This document shows, one piece after another, positions 27,768 to 37,841 of a stretch of DNA of 64,000 nt. Made by a program: the position numbers and the translations under genes. Under the pieces are notes generated by a model. That model worked only from the letters and a program-made list of their open reading frames with translations, ran no database searches and had not been told where the DNA came from. This stretch comes from Levilactobacillus lanxiensis (GTDB taxonomy: Bacteria; Bacillota; Bacilli; Lactobacillales; Lactobacillaceae): contig NZ_BOLN01000006.1 in the NCBI RefSeq assembly GCF_016861655.1, positions 124,001-188,000 on the forward strand. The letters are read 5' to 3'. Numbering within the stretch: position 1 is the first letter of the stretch; each line of letters opens with the position of its first letter.

Positions 27768-29180
27768 GTGGACGCCATTAATAAAACGCCTAAAGAAGTT
27801 GTCGGCCTATTAGATCAATACGTTATCGGTCAGGACGACGCCAAAAAAGCCATCGCGATTGCCTTACGTAACCGTTACCGGCGCATGCAGTTAGATGCTG
27901 CCATGCAAGAAGAAATTTCACCTAAGAACATGTTGATGATTGGACCGACCGGGGTCGGGAAAACTGAAATTGCCCGTCGGTTAGCTAAAATCGTCCACGC
28001 TCCCTTTACCAAGGTCGAAGCCAGCAAGTTTACGGAAGTCGGCTACGTGGGGCGTGACGTGGAATCCATGGTCCGCGACCTAGTTGAAGTGTCCGTGACG
28101 ATGGAAAAGCAAGACCAATTTAAGAACGTGCGCAGCGATGCCATTCAGGCCGCCAACAAGCGCCTGGTTAAGCTCCTAGCACCCGCTAAACAAAAGGAAA
28201 ACAAGAACAACAACGACTTCGCTAACATGATGAACATGTTTAGCCAAATGCAAAACGGGCAAACGCCAACGGCCCCTAGCGACACGGAAGAGGTCACCGA
28301 TGACGTGCGCAACGAACGGCTCTCCATTGCTGATCAACTGAACAAGGGTCTGTTAGAAGACCACATGGTTGAAATCGAAATGGACGACCCGCAACAAGCT
28401 AACGCGACTGATAACAACATGATGGGCCAAATGGGTATCGACCTGAGCGACACCCTGGGGTCAATCATGCCGAAGAAGCGCATCAAGCGGACGGTCACCG
28501 TCGCCGAAGCACGGGAAATTTTGGTTTCCGAAGAATCCGAGAAGTTGGTCAACAACGCTGACATCAACCACGATGCCATCAAGCGGGCCGAAAACACCGG
28601 GATCATCTTCCTCGATGAAATTGATAAGATTGCCAAGGGCAGTAGCCAAAACAGCGGCGACGTTTCCCGTGAAGGGGTCCAACGTGATATCTTGCCAATC
28701 GTCGAAGGGACGCAGGTCAAGACCAAGTACGGCACGATTGACACCGACCACATTCTCTTCATCGCGGCCGGCGCCTTCGCGGAATCCAAGCCAAGCGATC
28801 TGATTGCTGAACTGCAAGGTCGTTTCCCAATCCGGGTCGAATTAAACGACCTGAGCAAGGCCGACTTTGTCCGGATTCTGACCGAACCCAACAACGCGCT
28901 GATCAAGCAATACATCGCCTTGATTGGCACCGACAACGTCAAGGTCACATTTACCATGGAAGCCATCGAACGCATCGCTGAACTGGCCTTCGAGCTGAAC
29001 CATGAGAACCAAAACATTGGCGCTCGGCGGTTACAAACCGTTCTGGAAAAGCTCCTGGAAGACCTGCTCTACGAAGGGCCAGACATGGGCTCAGGCGATG
29101 TGACCATCACCGAAAACTACGTCAACGATAAAATTGGGGACATCGTGCAAAACAAGGACCTGTCCCGTTACATTCTCTAA
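27768..29180 (+). CDS. hslU: ATP-dependent protease ATPase subunit HslU (ClpY)
   Basis: 470 residues. AAA+ unfoldase: TPKEVVGLLDQYVIGQ at the start, Walker A MIGPTGVGKTEIARRLA (about 55), pore loop region EVGYVGRDVES (about 88), Walker B IIFLDEIDKIA (about 277) and the arginine-finger region of the C domain. The I-domain insertion (about 110-240) contains an acidic, Asn-rich stretch. GTG 27768 is chosen for GGAGG at 27756-27760. Confidence 0.96.
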   Translation: MDAINKTPKEVVGLLDQYVIGQDDAKKAIAIALRNRYRRMQLDAAMQEEISPKNMLMIGPTGVGKTEIARRLAKIVHAPFTKVEASKFTEVGYVGRDVESMVRDLVEVSVTMEKQDQFKNVRSDAIQAANKRLVKLLAPAKQKENKNNNDFANMMNMFSQMQNGQTPTAPSDTEEVTDDVRNERLSIADQLNKGLLEDHMVEIEMDDPQQANATDNNMMGQMGIDLSDTLGSIMPKKRIKRTVTVAEAREILVSEESEKLVNNADINHDAIKRAENTGIIFLDEIDKIAKGSSQNSGDVSREGVQRDILPIVEGTQVKTKYGTIDTDHILFIAAGAFAESKPSDLIAELQGRFPIRVELNDLSKADFVRILTEPNNALIKQYIALIGTDNVKVTFTMEAIERIAELAFELNHENQNIGARRLQTVLEKLLEDLLYEGPDMGSGDVTITENYVNDKIGDIVQNKDLSRYIL

Positions 29181-29189
29181 ACACGCAAG

Positions 29190-29217
29190 GACTCAGACGA
29201 CTGTCTGGGTCTTTTTC
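29190..29217 (+). terminator. Terminator after hslU
   Basis: GACTCAGAC / GTCTGGGTC stem (one G-T pair) with a TTTTTC tail. Confidence 0.85.
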
Positions 29218-29341
29218 TGTCCACCAGAACTGGCAGGATTTTTGGCGAAAGCGTTTCCCAAAAAGTGAAAATTGGACTAGACAACTAGGCCAATTTGGTC
29301 CATGATTAAAGAAAGACAAGTTAGTTGGAGGTTGTGCGACA

Positions 29342-30217
29342 ATGCTTACACTAAAAAATGATTTCTTAACGGTTAAAATCAACCCGCTCGGGGCCGAACT
29401 GACCAGCGTGCAGGACAACGAGAGCCACCTGGAGTACATGTGGCAGGCGGATAAGACTTACTGGGGCCGCCACGCGCCAATTTTATTTCCCATCGTTGGG
29501 CGGCTGCAGGACAATCAGTACCGGCTTGATGGCAAAACCTATCATATGACGCAACACGGCTTTGCCCGCGACCGCGAATTCACTGTCGTTGAACAGGCTG
29601 AAGACCACGTGGTCCTGCGGCTGACGGCCGACGACCAGACCAAGGAACTGTTTCCCGCAGACTTTAGTCTGACCGTCCAGTACACCCTGGTGGCGCACCA
29701 GTTAAGCTTTGCGGCGACCGTGGACAATCCCGCCAACACGCCATTAACGTTCTCCCTGGGAGCGCATCCCGGTTTTAACGTGCCGTTAGGCGATCCTGCC
29801 GCTGATTTCACGGACTACCAGGTCACGGTCTCACCCAAGCAGGTGTACCAACGTGTGCCTCTGGTGGGCCCCTACAGCGATACCCAGCACAGCGTTCCCA
29901 TGGATCTGACGAAACCCATGGCTTTGGATCACGACCTCTTCGACCACGATGCCAAGGTCTTAACGCTCAACAACCACGAGACGACGCTGATGTTAAGCAG
30001 TCACGTGAACGACCACGGGGTTGCCTTGACCTTAGCCGCCCCTTACGTGGGTATCTGGTCTCCGTACCCCAAGCAAGCGCCATTCGTCTGCTTCGAGCCC
30101 TGGTGGGGGTTAGCCGATGACGTGCAAGCTACCGGTGATTTAGAAACCAAGGTCGCCATTCACCACTTAGCTGCCCATGAAAGTTTCCAGGCCGCTTACC
30201 AGATCACTTATTTTTAA
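29342..30217 (+). CDS. Aldose 1-epimerase family protein (LacX-like)
   Basis: 291 residues. A galactose-mutarotase-like beta sandwich: LTVKINPLGAELTSVQD at the start, HAPILFPIVGRLQDNQY (about 40), MTQHGFARDREF with the catalytic-type His (about 74), LGAHPGFNVPL (about 142, second His) and PFVCFEPWWGLAD (about 248, Glu). These proteins interconvert alpha and beta anomers of sugars. The physiological sugar cannot be told; no sugar-catabolic genes are adjacent. Confidence 0.88.
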   Translation: MLTLKNDFLTVKINPLGAELTSVQDNESHLEYMWQADKTYWGRHAPILFPIVGRLQDNQYRLDGKTYHMTQHGFARDREFTVVEQAEDHVVLRLTADDQTKELFPADFSLTVQYTLVAHQLSFAATVDNPANTPLTFSLGAHPGFNVPLGDPAADFTDYQVTVSPKQVYQRVPLVGPYSDTQHSVPMDLTKPMALDHDLFDHDAKVLTLNNHETTLMLSSHVNDHGVALTLAAPYVGIWSPYPKQAPFVCFEPWWGLADDVQATGDLETKVAIHHLAAHESFQAAYQITYF

Positions 30218-30223
30218 ACGAAA

Positions 30224-30261
30224 AACGGGCTCCCAGCGACGATTGTCGGTGAGAGCCCGTT
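30224..30261. terminator. Bidirectional terminator between convergent genes
   Basis: AACGGGCTC (30224-30232) pairs with GAGCCCGTT (30253-30261), with A- and T-rich flanks serving both the epimerase gene and plsY. Confidence 0.8.
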
Positions 30262-30287
30262 ATATTTCTCAATAAATAAGTGCTAAA

Positions 30288-30914
30288 TTACTTTTCGGCT
30301 TGCCGCTTATGATAGCCGTGGCCAAAGGGAACCAGGGATTCCGTGCCGGCCTTGATACGCTTGATGTTCGTCCGGTGCCGGTAGAACACGAAAACGGTCA
30401 AGACCAAGGCAATGCCGGTGAGATACCAATCCTGAAACGCCAGCGAGATCAGCGTGATCAGGCTAAAGGCAATCATGCTGGCCAGACTGACCATGCTGGT
30501 CCAGTAGATCAGGCTGACCCATAACCCCGCCGCAATCACGAACATGATGGGATTATAGGCCAGAAGCATCCCCGCTGAGGTGGCCACGGCCTTGCCACCC
30601 TTGAAGTGGTCAAAGATGGAGACGGTGTGCCCCAGAATCGCGAACAGCCCAAACAATAGGGGAGTTGCCGTTCCTAAGAAGGTCGTGATGTGGAACAGGG
30701 TGGGGAGTAGGGTGGCCACGGAGCCCTTCGCAATGTCTAACACCATGACCGCGGTGCCGGCGTAAGGTCCGAGGACCCGGTACGTGTTGGTCGTGCCAAT
30801 ATTGCCGGAGCCCGACTGCCGAATATCCGTCTGGAAAAAGGCCTTGCCGACCCAGACGCCGTTGGGAATGGCCCCCAGCAGGTAGGCCACGATGAGTAAA
30901 CCAATTAATTTCAC
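30288..30914 (-). CDS. plsY: Acyl phosphate:glycerol-3-phosphate acyltransferase PlsY
   Basis: 208 residues with about five transmembrane helices. The three PlsY motifs are visible: SGSGNIGTTNTYRVLG (about 36-51), the HFKGGKAVATSAG loop (about 103-115) and the region YRHRTNIKRIKAGTE near the end. It makes lysophosphatidic acid, the first step of membrane phospholipid synthesis. GTG start with GGAGG upstream. Divergent from parE, as in many Firmicutes. Confidence 0.95.
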   Translation of the reverse strand: MKLIGLLIVAYLLGAIPNGVWVGKAFFQTDIRQSGSGNIGTTNTYRVLGPYAGTAVMVLDIAKGSVATLLPTLFHITTFLGTATPLLFGLFAILGHTVSIFDHFKGGKAVATSAGMLLAYNPIMFVIAAGLWVSLIYWTSMVSLASMIAFSLITLISLAFQDWYLTGIALVLTVFVFYRHRTNIKRIKAGTESLVPFGHGYHKRQAEK

Positions 30915-31105
30915 AAGTTATTCCTCCGCTCTTTCTTGCAACGGGAGCCGCCATAGCTGGGACTCGCCGCAGATAAGCTGGACTATATTTTAGCATGTTT
31001 TCACGAGAACGCCAATTATCTCGAGAAGTCTAGCCAGATTTTGGCTTCCTGTGGTATGATTATGAAGTTACTGGATACCTACCCGTGGGCGTTTGACCAG
31101 TTTAT

Positions 31106-31134
31106 TTGAACATACGTTCGCATTAGGGTAAAAT
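31106..31134 (+). promoter_or_regulatory. parE promoter with LexA-type box
   Basis: TTGAAC (31106-31111), 17 bases, TAAAAT (31129-31134). The palindrome GAAC-ATAC-GTTC (31108-31119) sits over the -35 and spacer. It matches the B. subtilis LexA consensus CGAACRNRYGTTYC except at the outer base. Repression by LexA is inferred. Confidence 0.7.
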
Positions 31135-31183
31135 GTAGGTATGCCATTTTTTAGACAAAAGTAAAAGTAAAGGGGATTTACGC

Positions 31184-33157
31184 ATGGCGAAAGCAAAAGC
31201 AAAATATGACGATTCCTCCATCCAAGTGTTGGAGGGGTTGGAAGCTGTTCGTAAACGTCCTGGTATGTATATCGGGTCAACCGACGGCCGTGGCTTACAC
31301 CACTTGGTCTACGAAATCGTAGATAACGCCGTCGATGAAGCGTTGGCTGGTTACGGTAAGGAAATTAACGTGACGATTCACCAGGATAACAGCATTACCG
31401 TCGTCGATCACGGCCGGGGTATGCCCGTAGGTATGCACGCGTCCGGGATTCCAACGCCAGAAGTTATTCTGACCGTCCTACATGCCGGGGGTAAATTCGG
31501 CCAGGGCGGTTACAAGACGTCCGGTGGGCTGCATGGGGTCGGGGCTTCCGTTGTGAACGCCCTCTCCAGTGCGCTGACGGTCACCATTGTCCGTGATGGC
31601 GTGCGTTACCAAGAAAAATTTGCTAAGGGGGGCCATCCACAAGGCACCCTGAAGAAACTGGGCAACACGCGGGCTCACAACGGGACCACGATTGATTTCA
31701 AACCAGACAAAGAGATTTTCACCACGACCGTTTATAACTTCGGGACCCTGTCCGAACGGCTCCGGGAATCCGCGTTCCTGCTCAAGGGCGTCAAGATCAC
31801 CCTGACCGACGAACGCGAAGGCCAAGAACGCGCCGAGGAATACCATTTTGAAGACGGTATCAAAGAGTTTGTCGGCTACCTTAACGAAGACAAGGACACC
31901 CTGGGCGACGTCATGTACTTTGACGGCAAGAAGGATGGCATTGAAGTCGAGGTCGCCGCCCAATACAACGATGGCTACACGGAAAACCTGCTGTCGTTCG
32001 TCAACAACGTCCGGACCAAGGATGGCGGAACCCACGAAGCCGGTATGCGGAGTGGCTGGACCAAGGCCTTTAACGAATACGCCCGGAAGACCGGTCTCTT
32101 AAAGGACCGCGACAAGAACCTGGAAGGGACCGATGTCCGTGAAGGCCTGTCCGCCGTGATTTCCTTACGCGTGCCCGAAAACCTGTTACAATTTGAAGGC
32201 CAAACGAAGGAAAAACTGGGGACGCCAGAAGCCCGGACCATCGTAGACAGCGTCATCAGTGAGCAGTTGGGCTATTACCTGATGGAAAACGGGGACTTTG
32301 GGAAGATGCTGATCAAGAAGTCGACCCAGGCCCGTTCTGCCAGAGAAGCCGCCCGTAAGGCCCGTGATGAGAGCCGTAACGGCAAGCGTCACAAGAAACA
32401 CGAACGCCTGTTATCTGGGAAGCTCACCCCCGCCCAATCCAAAAATTCCGCCAAGAACGAACTGTTCCTGGTCGAAGGGGATTCCGCCGGTGGGTCTGCT
32501 AAGCAGGGGCGTAACCGAAAGTTCCAAGCCATTCTGCCTTTACGGGGGAAAGTCTTGAACACGGAAAAGGCCAAACTGCCTGACATCATGAAGAACGAAG
32601 AAATCAGTACTATGATCTACACCATTGGTGCCGGGGTCGGGACTGAATTTAACATCGAAGACGCCAACTACGACAAGATCATTATCATGACCGATGCCGA
32701 TGATGATGGGGCTCATATCCAAATCCTATTGCTGACGTTCTTCTACAAGTACATGCGGCCCATGATTGATGCCGGCCGGGTCTACATTGCCCTGCCACCG
32801 TTGTACCAAATCAAGACGACTGGTAAGAAGCCGACCATCGATTATGCCTGGACCAATGATGAACTGAATGGCAAGACCAAAAAGATTGCCAACCACGGCT
32901 ACCACCTCCAGCGGTTCAAAGGGCTAGGGGAAATGGACGCGGAACAACTGTGGGCCACGACCATGGATCCTGACAACCGGACGCTGATTCGCGTTCAAAT
33001 CGACGATGCCGCGTTGGCCGAACGCCGTGTCACCACGCTAATGGGGGACAAGGTCGAACCCCGCCGGAAGTGGATCGAAAGCAATGTCCAATTTACGTTG
33101 GAAGAAGACGACACTAGCCTATTGGAAAACGATAAAGCTTCCAAGTCTGACGACTAG
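31184..33157 (+). CDS. parE: DNA topoisomerase IV subunit B
   Basis: 657 residues. The ATPase half of topoisomerase IV, which decatenates daughter chromosomes. GHKL ATPase motifs: EIVDNAVDEALAG (about 45), DHGRGMPVG (about 72), and GGLHGVGASVVNAL (about 112). TOPRIM motifs: VEGDSAGGSAKQGRNR (about 430) and MTDADDDGAHIQILLLTFF (about 505). ParE rather than GyrB is favoured by the adjacent parC and by the length. SOS-type promoter upstream. Confidence 0.95.
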   Translation: MAKAKAKYDDSSIQVLEGLEAVRKRPGMYIGSTDGRGLHHLVYEIVDNAVDEALAGYGKEINVTIHQDNSITVVDHGRGMPVGMHASGIPTPEVILTVLHAGGKFGQGGYKTSGGLHGVGASVVNALSSALTVTIVRDGVRYQEKFAKGGHPQGTLKKLGNTRAHNGTTIDFKPDKEIFTTTVYNFGTLSERLRESAFLLKGVKITLTDEREGQERAEEYHFEDGIKEFVGYLNEDKDTLGDVMYFDGKKDGIEVEVAAQYNDGYTENLLSFVNNVRTKDGGTHEAGMRSGWTKAFNEYARKTGLLKDRDKNLEGTDVREGLSAVISLRVPENLLQFEGQTKEKLGTPEARTIVDSVISEQLGYYLMENGDFGKMLIKKSTQARSAREAARKARDESRNGKRHKKHERLLSGKLTPAQSKNSAKNELFLVEGDSAGGSAKQGRNRKFQAILPLRGKVLNTEKAKLPDIMKNEEISTMIYTIGAGVGTEFNIEDANYDKIIIMTDADDDGAHIQILLLTFFYKYMRPMIDAGRVYIALPPLYQIKTTGKKPTIDYAWTNDELNGKTKKIANHGYHLQRFKGLGEMDAEQLWATTMDPDNRTLIRVQIDDAALAERRVTTLMGDKVEPRRKWIESNVQFTLEEDDTSLLENDKASKSDD

Positions 33158-33183
33158 CGAACCGGCGAAAGGAGTAAACATCT

Positions 33184-35631
33184 GTGAGTGAAGGACAAAA
33201 AATTCAAGAACTAACCTTGGAAGAAGTTATGGGCGACCGCTTTGGTCGTTACTCCAAGTCAATCATTCAGGAACGGGCGTTACCCGACATTCGTGACGGG
33301 TTAAAGCCGGTTCAACGCCGCATCCTATTCTCCATGAATAAGGACGGCAACACCTACGAAAAGGGCTTCCGGAAGTCTGCCAAGTCTGTCGGAAACGTCA
33401 TGGGTAATTTTCATCCCCATGGTGACAGCTCCATTTACGAAGCGCTGACCCGGATGAGCCAGGACTGGAAGGTCCGTGAACCCCTGGTTGAAATGCACGG
33501 GAACAACGGGTCCATGGACGGGGATCCGGCCGCTGCCATGCGATATACCGAAGCCCGGTTAAGCAAATTAGCCGGTGAAATGTTGCGGGATATCGATAAA
33601 GACACGGTCGACATGGTGTTGAACTTTGATGATACCGAGTACGAACCAACTGTGCTCCCTGCCCGGATTCCTAACCTGTTAGTCAACGGTTCCACCGGGA
33701 TTTCTGCCGGTTATGCCACGGAGATTCCGCCGCACAACTTGGGCGAGGTCGTGGATGCCCTGATCTACCTCCTCAGCCACCCCAAGGCCAAACTGGAAGA
33801 ACTGATGACCTTTGTTCAAGGCCCCGATTTTCCAACTGGGGGGATCATTCAAGGGAAAGATGGCATCGTTAAGGCGTATGAAACGGGACGCGGTCGCGTT
33901 GTGGTTCGGTCTAAGACGGCCATTGAACCCCTGCGTGGGAACAAGAACCAGATCACGGTCACCGAGATTCCTTACGAAGTAAACAAGGCCCAATTGGTCA
34001 AGAAGATTGATGAAATTCGCTTGAACAAAAAGGTTGAAGGCCTGGCAGAAGTCCGGGACGAAACCGACCGGGACGGCCTGCGAATTGCCATCGAGCTCAA
34101 GCGTGACGCCGATGCCCAAGGGGTCCTGAACTACCTGTTCAAGAACACCGAATTACAAATCACCTACAACTTTAACATGGTGGCTATCAACCACATGCGC
34201 CCAGAGCACGTCGGTCTCAAGACCATTTTGACGGCGTACCTGGAGCACCAACGCGACGTTATCACGCGGCGGACCCAGTACAACCTGACTAAGGCCCAAG
34301 ACCGGCAGCACATCGTGATTGGGCTGATCAAAGCCTTGTCGATCTTAGACCAAGTGATCAAGACGATTCGGGCCAGCAAAGACCGGCGCGATGCCCGGGA
34401 CAACTTAGTTTCGGCCTACGATTTTTCTGAAAAACAAGCCGACGCTATCGTGGCCTTACAGTTGTATCGGTTAACCAATACCGACGTGACTCAGTTAGAG
34501 GCTGAATCGGCTAAGTTGAGTGCGGCCATTGAAGAGTATCACCAGATTTTGGCAGAACCCAAGACGTTAAACGCCGTGCTCCGCAAAGAGCTCAAGGCCA
34601 TTGCCAAGGAATACCGGAACCCCCGTCGGACTGAGATTCAAGACCAAATCGAGGACTTGAAGATCAAGACCACGGTTACGGTTGCCGACGAAGAAGTTGT
34701 GGTTCTGGTCAGTCATGACGGTTACTTAAAGCGGTCTGGCGTCCGGTCATACACGGCCTCCGATCCCGCCGATAACGGGCTGAAGGACGAAGATTACCCA
34801 ATCTTCTTAGAAAAACTCAGCACGTTGAATCACCTGATGATGTTTACCAGCAAGGGGAACCTCATCTACCGGCCCGTCCACGAAATCAGTGATGTGAAGT
34901 GGAAGGAGACCGGGGAACACATTTCGCAAACAATCGGGCTCGCTCCCGACGAAGAAATTGTGGCCACCTTTGCCTTCAAGACGCTGAAGGAACCCGGGCG
35001 CTTCCTGATTGCCACCAGCGATGGCTACATCAAGCAAACGGCCTTCACCGACCTGACACCTGGTCGGACCTACAAGAGTCGCGCGGCCACCTACGAAAAG
35101 CTCAAGACCGCTGACTCACGGGTCGTGGCGGTCAAATACCTCACGGAACCCATCGAGCAGGGCATCATGCTGGTCTCCAAGAACGGTTACGCCTTGCGCT
35201 ACGCCATTGATGAAGTTTCCGTCAACGGGGCCCGCACGACCGGGGTCCGGTCCATGGATCTACGTGATGACGATGAGGTCGTTAACCTGGCCTTGGTCAC
35301 CGATAGTGATACCATTGCCATGGTCACGACCCGCGGTGCTTTCAAGCGTTTAGCTATGAAGGAAATCTCCGTGACGAGTCGCGCCCGTCGCGGTGTCATC
35401 GTCTTACGTGAACTGAAACGTGATCCGCACCAAATCGTGGACTTCATGACGATTCCTAGCGGCAATCCTGCACTGGAAATCATTACAAGTCGCGAGCGGA
35501 CCCACGACGTCATGCCAACGGATCATCCGCTGAGTGGGCGCTACTCCAACGGGTCATTCGTGGTCGACACAGACGTTGAAGGCCAACCAGTTCGGTTACG
35601 CGTTAAACCAACTGAGTTAGTTCTTGATTAG
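33184..35631 (+). CDS. parC: DNA topoisomerase IV subunit A
   Basis: 815 residues. The breakage-reunion subunit. RALPDIRDGLKPVQRRIL (about 30), the quinolone-determining region HPHGDSSIYEALTRMSQ (about 78-94) with Ser and Glu at the usual positions, and the active-site Tyr in AAMRYTEARLS (about 121). The C-terminal domain has degenerate beta-pinwheel repeats (from about 500). GTG start, 26 bases after parE, with AAAGGAG. Confidence 0.95.
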   Translation: MSEGQKIQELTLEEVMGDRFGRYSKSIIQERALPDIRDGLKPVQRRILFSMNKDGNTYEKGFRKSAKSVGNVMGNFHPHGDSSIYEALTRMSQDWKVREPLVEMHGNNGSMDGDPAAAMRYTEARLSKLAGEMLRDIDKDTVDMVLNFDDTEYEPTVLPARIPNLLVNGSTGISAGYATEIPPHNLGEVVDALIYLLSHPKAKLEELMTFVQGPDFPTGGIIQGKDGIVKAYETGRGRVVVRSKTAIEPLRGNKNQITVTEIPYEVNKAQLVKKIDEIRLNKKVEGLAEVRDETDRDGLRIAIELKRDADAQGVLNYLFKNTELQITYNFNMVAINHMRPEHVGLKTILTAYLEHQRDVITRRTQYNLTKAQDRQHIVIGLIKALSILDQVIKTIRASKDRRDARDNLVSAYDFSEKQADAIVALQLYRLTNTDVTQLEAESAKLSAAIEEYHQILAEPKTLNAVLRKELKAIAKEYRNPRRTEIQDQIEDLKIKTTVTVADEEVVVLVSHDGYLKRSGVRSYTASDPADNGLKDEDYPIFLEKLSTLNHLMMFTSKGNLIYRPVHEISDVKWKETGEHISQTIGLAPDEEIVATFAFKTLKEPGRFLIATSDGYIKQTAFTDLTPGRTYKSRAATYEKLKTADSRVVAVKYLTEPIEQGIMLVSKNGYALRYAIDEVSVNGARTTGVRSMDLRDDDEVVNLALVTDSDTIAMVTTRGAFKRLAMKEISVTSRARRGVIVLRELKRDPHQIVDFMTIPSGNPALEIITSRERTHDVMPTDHPLSGRYSNGSFVVDTDVEGQPVRLRVKPTELVLD

Positions 35632-35668
35632 AATTCAGGGATAGTCGGGGATTTGCGAGGAGAAATCG

Positions 35669-35697
35669 TTGCGCTTTTTCTGGAAACGGCCTATTAT
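35669..35697 (+). promoter_or_regulatory. Promoter of the LysR gene
   Basis: TTGCGC (35669-35674), 17 bases, TATTAT (35692-35697). Confidence 0.55.
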
Positions 35698-35770
35698 ATA
35701 GATTAATAGTAACCATTAGGTTGACCTGGTACGATTGTGGTGCGAGGCCGATCATAAGGAGAAAAAACGG

Positions 35771-36730
35771 ATGAAGACGAAACAGGAAAGTATCTTTTCT
35801 TCTAAAACCTTAACGTATTTCTTACAGCTGGCAGAAACCATGAATTACACGCAGGCTGCCCAGATTTTAGGGATTACGCAACCCGCCTTGACTCAGCAGA
35901 TCAAGAAGCTGGAACGCACGGTGGGCGCGCCCTTATTCTATTCAGTCGGCAAAAAATTGCGGTTGTCTGATGCGGGTTATACCATGTTAGACGCCACCCA
36001 CAAGATTTATGGGATCTTAAACACGGCTACGGACGAGATTCAACAGTCCACGAGTGCGACTCAGGGGGAAATCAACATTGGTTTGTTGGCTTCCATGGAA
36101 GACGCTGTCTTTGAAGACTTCGCGATTTTATCGTACCAGAACAATCCCGATCTCAAAATTTCCTTCCACATGTTAACCCGGAAGGAAATTTGGGAACGCC
36201 TTGAAAACAATAAGATTGACCTGGCCATCATGTACCTGCCAGATGATTCGATCAAGAACTGGAAGCCTTACGAATCCAAGAAGATCATCTCGGATGACTT
36301 GCTGTTCATTCACCATGATGAGCAATTGGCTAAGAAGCGGCGAATCAAGTTCAAAGATACGACCGCTGACGTTTGGGCCATGTATCCGGACGGGTACTAC
36401 CTGAACCAAGCGCTGCATGAAGCCTACAAGAACCAACTGGCTGATTTTCCCAAGAGCGTTGCGAACTTCACGACGCCAACCCAGCTCTTGCATTTTTCCA
36501 TGCAGACGCAAGCGTCAACGGCCTTACCGAATTCCTTTATGATTGGCCAAGAAGAACTGCCCAACACTTGGACGGCGCACTTCGACCCCAACATTCGCTT
36601 CGACCTAGCCTTTGTCTTCCGCAAGGGTAAGGCAGAAATTCCGCGGATCAGCCATTTCTTGGCGCAGTTCGACCGGTACTTACACACGGACGACTACATT
36701 TCGCGGCTTAAACAACTTCGGAACCAATAA
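35771..36730 (+). CDS. LysR-family transcriptional regulator
   Basis: 319 residues. The N-terminal winged helix-turn-helix (about 12-70) includes [33 protein letters not shown], quoted here only for its helix-turn-helix part [15 protein letters not shown] periplasmic-binding-like effector domain follows (about 90-300). The ATG at 35771 has AAGGAG nine bases upstream. It stands 34 bases before ppaC on the same strand and may be cotranscribed with it. The target and inducer cannot be read from sequence. Confidence 0.88.
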   Translation: MKTKQESIFSSKTLTYFLQLAETMNYTQAAQILGITQPALTQQIKKLERTVGAPLFYSVGKKLRLSDAGYTMLDATHKIYGILNTATDEIQQSTSATQGEINIGLLASMEDAVFEDFAILSYQNNPDLKISFHMLTRKEIWERLENNKIDLAIMYLPDDSIKNWKPYESKKIISDDLLFIHHDEQLAKKRRIKFKDTTADVWAMYPDGYYLNQALHEAYKNQLADFPKSVANFTTPTQLLHFSMQTQASTALPNSFMIGQEELPNTWTAHFDPNIRFDLAFVFRKGKAEIPRISHFLAQFDRYLHTDDYISRLKQLRNQ

Positions 36731-36764
36731 ATTTAAAACTAATTTGCTAAAGGAGTTTTATCTC

Positions 36765-37694
36765 ATGAGTAAAGCATTAATTTTCGGTCACCAAAATCCA
36801 GATACGGATGCCATCGTTGCAGCCAAGGCATTTGCCTACTTCCAAAGTCAAAAGGGCTTTGATGTTGAAGCCGTTGCCTTAGGCGAACCCAACATGGAAA
36901 CCAACTACGTGTTGAACCACTTCGACGAACCCGCTCCTCGCGTGGTTAAGACGGTGGCTAACGAAGTCGACCAAGTCATGTTAGTCGACCACAACGAAGC
37001 CCAACAAAGTGTGGCTGACCTGGACAAGGTGACGGTTAGCTACGTCATCGATCACCACCGGATCGCCAACTTTGAAACGAGCCTGCCACTGTACTACCGC
37101 GCAGAACCCGTTGGTTGCACGAGCACGATTTTGACCGAAATGTTTGACGAAGAAAAGATTGAGATTCCTGCTAAATTAGCTGGCTTGATGCTTTCTGCTA
37201 TCATCTCAGACACCTTGTTATTACAATCCCCAACCACGACTGACAAGGACCGCGAAGCCGTTCGCGCCTTGGCTGAAATCGCCGATGTCGACGTGCAAAG
37301 CTACGGTATCGAGATGTTAAAGGCCGGGACTAACCTGGCTGCCAAGAGCGACAAGGAACTGATCGACGGCGACGCTAAGTCCTTCGACATGGCTGGCAAG
37401 AGCGTTCGAATCGGCCAAATCAACACGGTCGACTTAAACGAAGTCTTGGACCGTCAAGCTGGTTTGGAAAAGGAAATGCAAGCTGAAATGGCCGCTGATG
37501 GCTACGACTTGTTCATTACCTTAGCCACCAACGTCTTGAACAGCGACTCCGAACTCATCGTTGCCGGTGAACCTAAGAGCGTTGTCGAAAAGGCCTTCAA
37601 CACCAAGCTGGACAACAACCGGGCAAGTTTGCCAGGCGTCGTTTCCCGGAAGAAGCAAGTGGTGCCACCATTGACCGCTGCTTTCGACGCTTAA
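36765..37694 (+). CDS. ppaC: Manganese-dependent inorganic pyrophosphatase
   Basis: 309 residues. Family II pyrophosphatase of the DHH superfamily: [14 protein letters not shown] (about 6-19), LVDHNEAQQ (about 74) and VIDHHRIAN (about 96) hold the Mn ligands, and the DHHA2 domain ends with [10 protein letters not shown]. It hydrolyses PPi released by biosynthesis. AAAGGAG upstream; strong codon bias indicates high expression. Confidence 0.96.
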   Translation: MSKALIFGHQNPDTDAIVAAKAFAYFQSQKGFDVEAVALGEPNMETNYVLNHFDEPAPRVVKTVANEVDQVMLVDHNEAQQSVADLDKVTVSYVIDHHRIANFETSLPLYYRAEPVGCTSTILTEMFDEEKIEIPAKLAGLMLSAIISDTLLLQSPTTTDKDREAVRALAEIADVDVQSYGIEMLKAGTNLAAKSDKELIDGDAKSFDMAGKSVRIGQINTVDLNEVLDRQAGLEKEMQAEMAADGYDLFITLATNVLNSDSELIVAGEPKSVVEKAFNTKLDNNRASLPGVVSRKKQVVPPLTAAFDA

Positions 37695-37715
37695 TTAGCT
37701 AAATTTACATTTAAG

Positions 37716-37757
37716 AAACGCCCAACCACGATTTTTTCAGCGTGATTGGGCGTTTTT
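37716..37757 (+). terminator. Terminator after ppaC
   Basis: AAACGCCCAACCACG / CGTGATTGGGCGTTT, one mismatch, T-tract. Confidence 0.88.
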
Positions 37758-37841
37758 AGTCGTCTTTTTTGACCGAGCCAGGCTATAATACGGGGCGATG
37801 GTAGCCGCCAGGCATCCTCCTTTAAGAGAGAGGGACTTGGT

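Noticed and set aside
28334-29017. Long minus-strand frame (227 codons) inside hslU
   Set aside because: Antisense shadow of a highly conserved gene; composition mirrors hslU codons and there is no ribosome site.
29797-29835. Possible riboswitch before the epimerase or YitT genes
   Set aside because: No pattern of a known riboswitch class could be matched; only short hairpins were seen.
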